From: Methanomicrobia archaeon
GTDB taxonomy: Archaea; Methanobacteriota_B; Thermococci; Methanofastidiosales; NM3
DNA length: 5,186 nt
Direction of reading: 5' to 3'
Assembly: GCA_011372835.1 (NCBI GenBank)
Contig: DSAJ01000146.1
Span: 1 to 5,186 of the forward strand
Shown: piece after piece, positions 1-5,186 of the stretch
Numbering within the stretch: position 1 is the first letter of the stretch
How the letters are laid out: each line of letters begins with the position of its first letter
The notes under the pieces: model-generated
Databases searched by the model: none
What the model was told of the DNA's origin: nothing
Seen by the model: only the letters and a program-made list of their open reading frames with translations
Translations under genes and position numbers: made by a program

Positions 1-1774
1 CTGGCAGATTGCTCATGAGACACGTCCACGTCGCGTTCGCGTTTGCGAGCTGTGTGATGACAAGCGGATGGAACGTCTCTGGGGAAAAGTTGTTCCAGAT
101 GAGCTCATAACAACCCATGTCGAAACCCTCACCCCGGGGGCGGGTCGTCCCATCGAGGTCTTTTTGCAAGAAAAGGGTGAATATGTCCGCTCCAACATCG
201 ATACAGGGAGACACTGCAAGAAGATGCATGTCGCTTGGTGATACGAACATGGGATCGCTGGATATGTTGCCAGACATCCCTGTGACGTCGGCTTCGCCAG
301 GACAGTAGTTGCCTTCCTCGTTGCCCCATACGTCGTTTGCGACAAACGGTAGCTCGCTAATTTCCGTGTCACCTATTTTGTTGGGTATCATCTTACCAAA
401 ATTGACCCCGTAATCACCGTTGCGAGCTATGATGTTGTTGACATATATCCCTGGCACATAGATACGTTTTCGTTCCAGTTGTGCTGCAAAATTATTTGCA
501 AAGGTAATTCCGCTTTTGCCGTTGTATGCGATCGTGTTGTTGGCAGTAAAGCACTGCCCATCGAAAATGTACATGCCATTTTCCCCATTGCGTGCGATGA
601 GATTGTTGCTGATAAGCCATGGATCATCACTTCCGAGATGTATGCCATCGAGAGTGTTGTCGGTGATGATGTTTTTTTGTAACGTGGGAATCCCAAAATA
701 GTCAGACCCTTCCAGGGAGATCTCCGTATCCAAGGTCGAATGGGGTGTGATATCATTGTAGCCACAGGAGAACCCGTTTCCCCCATTGGACGACATCGTG
801 TTGTCTGCGACATCGAAGACAAAGATTATCTCGTCCACGACGGGGTCCTCTGCCAAAACGAACATGTCCCTAAAATACACAATATTGACCCTAAATCCGT
901 CGCCCGTATTGTCGTTGATCTCATTGTTCGTAAAAGAAAGCAATGACGAGATTTCTGGTTCACCATCCGTGGAGGCATACGCACCATCGGTCGTTGTAAA
1001 GAGTATGCCTTCCTCCCCGTTATTGTTGAATGAGTTGGCGTCGACGTGTAGTACCGGGAATAATCCGTTATATATGGCAAATGAAAGACCCGGGCCACCC
1101 GTATTGTCATCAACGGTATTCCTTTCCACAGTATATGTGACATCGCCCCAATCGTTGAGCGAACCACATTCGAGCTCAATGCCCCCTGCAGTGTTGCCGG
1201 TGATGACATTGTCCGATACCGTCACGGCACCCGAAGAATTGCCAGCATAGGAGACATAGACGCCCGCCCCAATATTGTCCACGATATGATTGTTGGTGAT
1301 CTCGATGAACGCTTCAGTCCCACTGACGTTGAGGTGGATACCAGACAATGGGGTGGTCGCACCGCGTATGACGCAATCCGTTATGGTGACCTCTGCCGTA
1401 GAATTGAAACTGCCATAGACGTTCTCTGTGCCTCCCTCGAGCGTACAGCCCGATATCGAGAAGGACGAAGTGCCGGATATGTCGAGAGAATGGCTGCTGC
1501 AGTCGATCGTCACGGCGTCAGCACCGGCACCAACGATCGTCATGTCGCGAGTGACAGTGCATGCATCGTAGCTTCCAGGAGCGACGTTAACCGTCCCCCC
1601 TGAGGCAACGTGGCCAACAGCGGAGGAAAGCGATGCGAAGTACGGCGCGGCATCGCCATCATAATCATCATCGACCCAGACGACGTGATAAGTCAATATC
1701 TGAGCCATGCTAACAGAGGCGGCCACAGATAATGCCATGACCGCTATCAATGCAATGGAAAGGATCTTTTTCAT
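1..1774 (-). CDS. Secreted right-handed beta-helix surface protein with choice-of-anchor-Q-like module (C-terminus cut by window edge)
   Basis: This reading frame is open from an ATG at 1774 to the left edge and gives 591 residues with no stop. Residues 1-24 form a signal peptide: Lys2-Lys3, a hydrophobic core, and a cleavage site after Ser-Met-Ala24. The mature start carries VWVDDDYDG and, near residues 59-68, a GGTVNVAPGSY stretch, as is typical of NosD/periplasmic copper-binding-like and pectate-lyase-like beta-helix proteins. Ten units with the pattern N-x-(I/V/hydrophobic)-x-x-N-x3/4-G follow between residues 159 and 461. A module with GNISSDPMF (502-510), SPCIDVGAD (522-530), DLDGTTRPRG (539-548) and DMGCYE (552-557) matches the choice-of-anchor-Q type found at the end of such helices. 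There are six N-x-S/T sequons (N123, 179, 412, 503, 562, 580) and eleven cysteines. Ligand and function are unknown: S-layer-associated adhesin, carbohydrate binding or degradation are all possible. A membrane anchor may lie beyond the edge. Its codons are more A/T-rich than those of the operon genes. Confidence 0.9.
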   Translation of the reverse strand, partial: MKKILSIALIAVMALSVAASVSMAQILTYHVVWVDDDYDGDAAPYFASLSSAVGHVASGGTVNVAPGSYDACTVTRDMTIVGAGADAVTIDCSSHSLDISGTSSFSISGCTLEGGTENVYGSFNSTAEVTITDCVIRGATTPLSGIHLNVSGTEAFIEITNNHIVDNIGAGVYVSYAGNSSGAVTVSDNVITGNTAGGIELECGSLNDWGDVTYTVERNTVDDNTGGPGLSFAIYNGLFPVLHVDANSFNNNGEEGILFTTTDGAYASTDGEPEISSLLSFTNNEINDNTGDGFRVNIVYFRDMFVLAEDPVVDEIIFVFDVADNTMSSNGGNGFSCGYNDITPHSTLDTEISLEGSDYFGIPTLQKNIITDNTLDGIHLGSDDPWLISNNLIARNGENGMYIFDGQCFTANNTIAYNGKSGITFANNFAAQLERKRIYVPGIYVNNIIARNGDYGVNFGKMIPNKIGDTEISELPFVANDVWGNEEGNYCPGEADVTGMSGNISSDPMFVSPSDMHLLAVSPCIDVGADIFTLFLQKDLDGTTRPRGEGFDMGCYELIWNNFSPETFHPLVITQLANANATWTCLMSNLP

Positions 1775-1780
1775 AAATAG

Positions 1781-1789
1781 TCACATCCT
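1781..1789 (-). promoter_or_regulatory. Shine-Dalgarno site of the beta-helix gene
   Basis: On the minus strand the sequence AGGATGTGA lies 6 bases before the ATG at 1774. It matches the archaeal anti-SD complement AGGAGGTGA at 8 of 9 bases. This supports ATG 1774 as the start, in agreement with the signal peptide that begins there. Confidence 0.7.
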
Positions 1790-1810
1790 GTTTTGAGATG
1801 TGTGAAGGGA

Positions 1811-1844
1811 TTTTAAAAAACTACCCCTTATTGTTCAAATATGC
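1811..1844 (-). promoter_or_regulatory. Candidate archaeal promoter (TATA region) for the beta-helix gene
   Basis: Two A/T-rich elements sit upstream of the surface-protein gene on the minus strand: GCATATTTG (1836-1844) and TTTTTTAAAA (1811-1820). With initiation about 25 bases downstream of the TATA centre, the distal element would give a leader of about 40 bases containing the Shine-Dalgarno site. The proximal element would start transcription very close to that site. The distal element is therefore the better candidate. This is inference from spacing only. Confidence 0.35.
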
Positions 1845-1855
1845 AAATGATAACG

Positions 1856-1882
1856 CCAAAAAAGAACGGGCAAGGAAAAAGA
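1856..1882 (-). terminator. T-rich transcription terminator after tRNA-Thr
   Basis: About 30 bases past the 3' end of the tRNA, the minus strand has two oligo-T tracts, T5 (1876-1880) and T6 (1858-1863), separated by a short C/T/G stretch. No convincing GC-rich hairpin precedes them. Archaeal RNA polymerase commonly terminates at oligo-T runs without a hairpin, so this fits the end of the rpoE1-to-tRNA transcript. It also separates the operon from the surface-protein gene. Confidence 0.5.
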
Positions 1883-1911
1883 ATGAATCAAGAACGAATC
1901 GCAAAGGACAG

Positions 1912-1985
<74 letters not shown>

Positions 1986-1988
1986 ACA

Positions 1989-2177
1989 TCACTTCTCTTC
2001 CTTCTTCTGCTTCCACTCGGTGTACCCGCACTTGCCGCACGCGAGGCGGCTGCCGTGGTCGGCAAGGAACGTGCCGGGTCCGCATCGGGGGCAGATCTTG
2101 CGTTTTCGCTCGACGCCCTCGTCCGTGATCTCGTACAGGTCGGCCTTCTTCGTCGGTTGCTTCTTCTTACTCGCCAT
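1989..2177 (-). CDS. rps27ae: Small-subunit ribosomal protein eS27/S27ae, 62 aa
   Basis: This small zinc-binding protein of the 30S ribosomal subunit has a lysine-rich N-terminus (MASKKKQPTKK), then YEITDEGVERKRKICPRCG. A C-x2-C/C-x2-C zinc ribbon follows (Cys29, 32, 47, 50), with the family-typical TFLADHGSRLACGKCGYTEW around it. In eukaryotes the homologous domain is fused to ubiquitin, whereas here it stands alone, as in other archaea. I chose ATG 2177 because it has a GGAGAGG Shine-Dalgarno (2184-2190) at usable spacing and gives the normal archaeal length. ATG 2183 would place that Shine-Dalgarno directly against the start. ATG 2204 would add nine residues that lie in the overlapping frame of the gene before it. 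The start overlaps the 3' end of rps24e by 11 bases, which suggests translational coupling. Confidence 0.95.
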   Translation of the reverse strand: MASKKKQPTKKADLYEITDEGVERKRKICPRCGPGTFLADHGSRLACGKCGYTEWKQKKEEK

Positions 2178-2475
2178 CTTCATCCTCTCCTTTCTCCTCG
2201 ACAAAGCCGTTACGCTTGAGGACGTAGAGCGACTCGACGCCCATCATGCGGTCGTGCGACGCGTAGATACGAGCGTCCCCCACTGACGAGCTTCGTCCGT
2301 ACTCTCCGCGGACGTGCTCTATGATGAACGAATCGTTCGCAAGGTCGCGTATCGCCGCAAGCTTCGAGCGGACATCGCTTAGTGATGGCGTGCCATTCGG
2401 ATGAATTACCTTGAACGTCATCTCCGTTCGACCGAGCAACGGATTCTCCTTCTCATTGATGATCTCTAATTCCAT
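2167..2475 (-). CDS. rps24e: Small-subunit ribosomal protein eS24, 102 aa
   Basis: This is a full-length archaeal/eukaryotic-type 30S protein. The N-terminal strand reads MELEIINEKENPLLGR. It is followed by HPNGTPSLSDVRSKLAA (25-41) and the signature segment GRSSSVGDARIYASHDRM (60-77), which in relatives reads approximately GRSSSVGYARVYDS. The tail is strongly acidic (residues 93-102: Glu, Asp, Gly, one Lys). It is encoded by the purine-rich bases that also form the ribosome-binding region of rps27ae. The ATG at 2475 has a strong GGAGG (2483-2487) 7 bases upstream. It overlaps the last 10 bases of the dephospho-CoA kinase gene (ATGGAATTAG), so translation of the pair is likely coupled. The rps24e-rps27ae pairing is widely conserved in archaea and supports the call. 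Confidence 0.95.
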   Translation of the reverse strand: MELEIINEKENPLLGRTEMTFKVIHPNGTPSLSDVRSKLAAIRDLANDSFIIEHVRGEYGRSSSVGDARIYASHDRMMGVESLYVLKRNGFVEEKGEDEDGE

Positions 2476-2975
2476 GTCTCTCCCTCCATCATTGCAAGTA
2501 TCGAGCGTACCTCGTCTCGTTTCTCGTCTGTGATATGAACAACGACAATGCCCTCATCTGGTTGGCCGTAGACGACCAAAGACCCCTCGGGGGCGAACAG
2601 AATGGCAGGCAGCGTTGCCAAATCTTCCTCTCCGTCTATAAAAAGCTTTCTGTAATTGAAATCACAGTGTTTTATCGCGTCCCAGAGCTCCCTGGTGATG
2701 GCGGATCTCGGGTTGGACACGACCATGTCCGCCTTCGCCCTGAGCTCCTCGGCCGTGTTCATCGACCGCCGCTTCGTGTGCCCGTCGAAAATGGAGAGGA
2801 TGGGGGTGATACCCTCGTCCTCGAGCGACTTCGTGACGACGTCGCCCACGGCGACGATCGGCAGCTCATGTCCAAACGACATGCTGAGTATCCCGTAGGG
2901 TTGGGGTGGGTCCCCACGGATGAGCACGCCAAGCGGGCGTTTGAGGATGGCCTCGACTGTCGGGGTCAACTTCAT
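2466..2975 (-). CDS. GTP-dependent dephospho-CoA kinase, archaeal (DUF359 family), 169 aa
   Basis: This enzyme is inferred to phosphorylate dephospho-CoA with GTP in the last step of coenzyme A synthesis, as shown for the Thermococcus kodakarensis member of this family. It is unrelated to bacterial CoaE and has no P-loop. Visible family motifs in order are VGDVVT (43-48), SIFDGHTKR (61-69), NPRSAIT (88-94), GEEDLATLP (115-123) and VYGQPDEGIVVV (135-146). The acidic residues of the GD, DGHTKR and GEEDL motifs are the likely metal and nucleotide ligands, inferred from conservation. Length is normal for the family. The ATG at 2975 lies 6 bases after the spt4 stop, and an AAGGT at the spt4 end may serve as the Shine-Dalgarno. 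The gene sits between transcription and ribosomal genes, a position it occupies in many archaea and the reason it was long annotated only as a conserved DUF. Confidence 0.92.
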   Translation of the reverse strand: MKLTPTVEAILKRPLGVLIRGDPPQPYGILSMSFGHELPIVAVGDVVTKSLEDEGITPILSIFDGHTKRRSMNTAEELRAKADMVVSNPRSAITRELWDAIKHCDFNYRKLFIDGEEDLATLPAILFAPEGSLVVYGQPDEGIVVVHITDEKRDEVRSILAMMEGETWN

Positions 2976-2981
2976 GCGTTT

Positions 2982-3164
2982 CTACCTTATTTTAAGGGCG
3001 TACTTGCCAGGAGTGGTGAATCCCGTCTCCTGGGCGATCCGGGAATTGTCCGGATCGATCACGATGAGAAGTCCGCCCCAGTCGTTGGTGGTCGAGTCCT
3101 TCTTGCAGTGATAACACTCCTTCTGGGACAGTACCCGTCTGCACTCCTTGCATGCATACTTCAT
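2982..3164 (-). CDS. spt4: Transcription elongation factor Spt4 (RpoE2), 60 aa
   Basis: This small zinc-finger protein pairs with Spt5 (a NusG homologue). The heterodimer closes over the RNA polymerase clamp to raise elongation processivity. The zinc ligands are visible as C5-x2-C8 and C17-x2-C20. The Spt5-contact half follows as DWGGLLIVIDPDNSRIA (28-44), where archaeal relatives read approximately DWxGLVIIxDPExSxIA, and the C-terminal strand is GKYALKIR. Length is typical for archaea. The ATG directly abuts the rpoE1 stop codon (TAAATG), so the ribosome probably reinitiates without leaving the message. A G-rich stretch within the rpoE1 end is the only possible Shine-Dalgarno. No gene for the partner Spt5 is in this window. 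Confidence 0.95.
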   Translation of the reverse strand: MKYACKECRRVLSQKECYHCKKDSTTNDWGGLLIVIDPDNSRIAQETGFTTPGKYALKIR

Positions 3165-3716
3165 TTATGCGTCCCCCGTGTCCTTTTTCTCCTCGGTGAT
3201 CCATTCGATCTTGCCCAGGTGGGGCTGTCGCATGGTGAGGCCTATCTTTGTCACCTCTGACTTCGAGCTCAGTGCGATGATGCGCGCACGGACGAGGTCG
3301 CCCTCCTTGAGGACGTGCTTTGACTCCTTTCCGATGAGCGTACGGTTCTTCTTGTCGAAGTTGATGAAGTCGTTCGTGACCTGGGAGACGTGGATAAGTC
3401 CGTCCATCGGCCCCATGCGCATGAACGCTCCGAACTCAAGTATCTCAACGACCTCGCCCTCGATCACCTCGTGCACCTTGGGTGAGAATACCAGGACCTC
3501 GAAGTCGACGTCGTGGTACGACGCGCCGTCCCCGGGGATGACGCGGCCGCGGCCGATGTTGCTGACCGCGTCGACCACGAGCAGGAATCCGATGTCGGCA
3601 TCCCACTTGCATTCGTACTTGTTCCTGAGTATGTTGAGGACCGATGTGGAAAGGTCCTTGCTGAACTCGCGGGGTGGTACCCGGACCGTGTCGTTGATGG
3701 TGACAAGCTTATACAT
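3165..3716 (-). CDS. rpoE1: DNA-directed RNA polymerase stalk subunit Rpo7 (RpoE1), 183 aa
   Basis: This is the archaeal counterpart of eukaryotic Rpb7. With Rpo4 (RpoF) it forms the polymerase stalk, which binds emerging RNA and aids open-complex formation and termination. Residues 1 to about 80 form the tip domain (MYKLVTINDTVRVPPREFS start; CKWDADIGFLLVV at 36-48; Gly-rich GRGRVIPGDGASYHDVDFEVLVFSP). Residues from about 84 to 163 form an S1/OB RNA-binding domain with GEVVEILEFGAFMRMGPMDG (87-106), IHVSQVTNDF (108-117), GDLVRARIIALS (139-150) and KIGLTMRQPHLGKIEW at its end. The full length is normal, with a short Glu/Lys/Asp tail. ATG 3716 has GAGGATGA (3723-3730) 6 bases upstream and begins with the expected family N-terminus. 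It lies 18 bases after the pyrophosphatase stop, so it may be transcribed with that gene. Confidence 0.97.
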   Translation of the reverse strand: MYKLVTINDTVRVPPREFSKDLSTSVLNILRNKYECKWDADIGFLLVVDAVSNIGRGRVIPGDGASYHDVDFEVLVFSPKVHEVIEGEVVEILEFGAFMRMGPMDGLIHVSQVTNDFINFDKKNRTLIGKESKHVLKEGDLVRARIIALSSKSEVTKIGLTMRQPHLGKIEWITEEKKDTGDA

Positions 3717-3722
3717 TATGTG

Positions 3723-3730
3723 TCATCCTC
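3723..3730 (-). promoter_or_regulatory. Shine-Dalgarno site of rpoE1
   Basis: GAGGATGA lies in the 18-base gap between the pyrophosphatase stop codon and rpoE1. It is 6 bases before ATG 3716 and resembles the consensus GAGGTGA with one inserted base. It indicates that rpoE1 is translated from a leadered message. A weakly TATA-like ATATTCATATA at 3735-3745 would instead predict a leaderless start, so I consider that less likely. Confidence 0.6.
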
Positions 3731-3734
3731 GTTC

Positions 3735-5186
<1,452 letters not shown>

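Noticed and set aside
903..1108. Repeated 11-base CCCGTATTGTC at 903-913 and 1098-1108, considered as a DNA repeat or recombination site
   Set aside because: Both copies encode the recurring Asp-Asn-Thr-Gly of the protein repeat units. Protein-level repetition explains them.
427..1209. Two minus-strand frames of about 130 codons (427-822, 826-1209) and a plus-strand frame at 786-1250
   Set aside because: All lie inside the continuous beta-helix gene in other frames. The repeat pattern and family motifs are found only in the frame starting at 1774.
2178..2204. Upstream starts for rps27ae (ATG 2204 or ATG 2183)
   Set aside because: Start 2204 adds a nine-residue extension atypical of the family, and start 2183 has its Shine-Dalgarno with no spacing. 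ATG 2177 gives the usual MASKK-type N-terminus.
2535..3260. Plus-strand open frame (241 codons) opposite the dephospho-CoA kinase and spt4
   Set aside because: It runs antisense across three real genes. Its Arg/Gly/Asp-rich composition shows no motif or plausible start signal.

Overview
The window is archaeal, and probably from a euryarchaeote. The signs are a Rpo7/RpoE1-type RNA polymerase stalk subunit, Spt4, an archaeal DUF359-type dephospho-CoA kinase, ribosomal proteins eS24 and eS27 (S27ae), and a tRNA-Thr with U73 and no encoded CCA. An affiliation with Thermoplasmatota is possible, but the sequence alone does not establish it. Everything I can support as a gene lies on the minus strand, so biological order runs from high to low coordinates.

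From the right edge: (1) the C-terminal 483 residues of a membrane-bound ion-pumping pyrophosphatase, whose N-terminus lies outside the window; (2) 18 bases later, a tightly packed cluster rpoE1 - spt4 - GTP-dependent dephospho-CoA kinase - rps24e - rps27ae, with junctions that are abutting, 6 bases apart, or overlapping by 10 and 11 bases; (3) a tRNA-Thr(UGU) starting 3 bases after the rps27ae stop codon, followed by T-rich tracts on the minus strand that look like an archaeal terminator; (4) a 137-base intergenic region holding that terminator and the promoter of the next gene; (5) the N-terminal 591 residues of a secreted right-handed beta-helix protein, which is open to the left edge.

The central block is a core information-processing operon: two transcription proteins (polymerase stalk, elongation factor), a coenzyme A enzyme, two small-subunit ribosomal proteins and a tRNA. 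The pyrophosphatase upstream may share its transcript. Its substrate, pyrophosphate, is released by transcription and tRNA charging, so the linkage is suggestive, but proximity is the only evidence. The left-hand gene is unrelated in function (cell surface or extracellular), has its own promoter region, and uses visibly more A/T-ending codons than the operon.

I do not see a clearly new biological system. The most notable signals are: a ten-unit NxIxxNxxxG repeat ladder in the surface protein, ending in a choice-of-anchor-Q-like module; a run of fourteen A/T-rich codons containing a TATA-like sequence near the 3' end of the otherwise GC-rich pyrophosphatase gene; the residue signature suggesting a K+-dependent, possibly Na+-pumping pyrophosphatase; and a t6A-class tRNA gene at the position where many euryarchaea carry the t6A-synthesis gene kae1-bud32. 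There are no CRISPR arrays, insertion sequences, integrases or obvious attachment sites.
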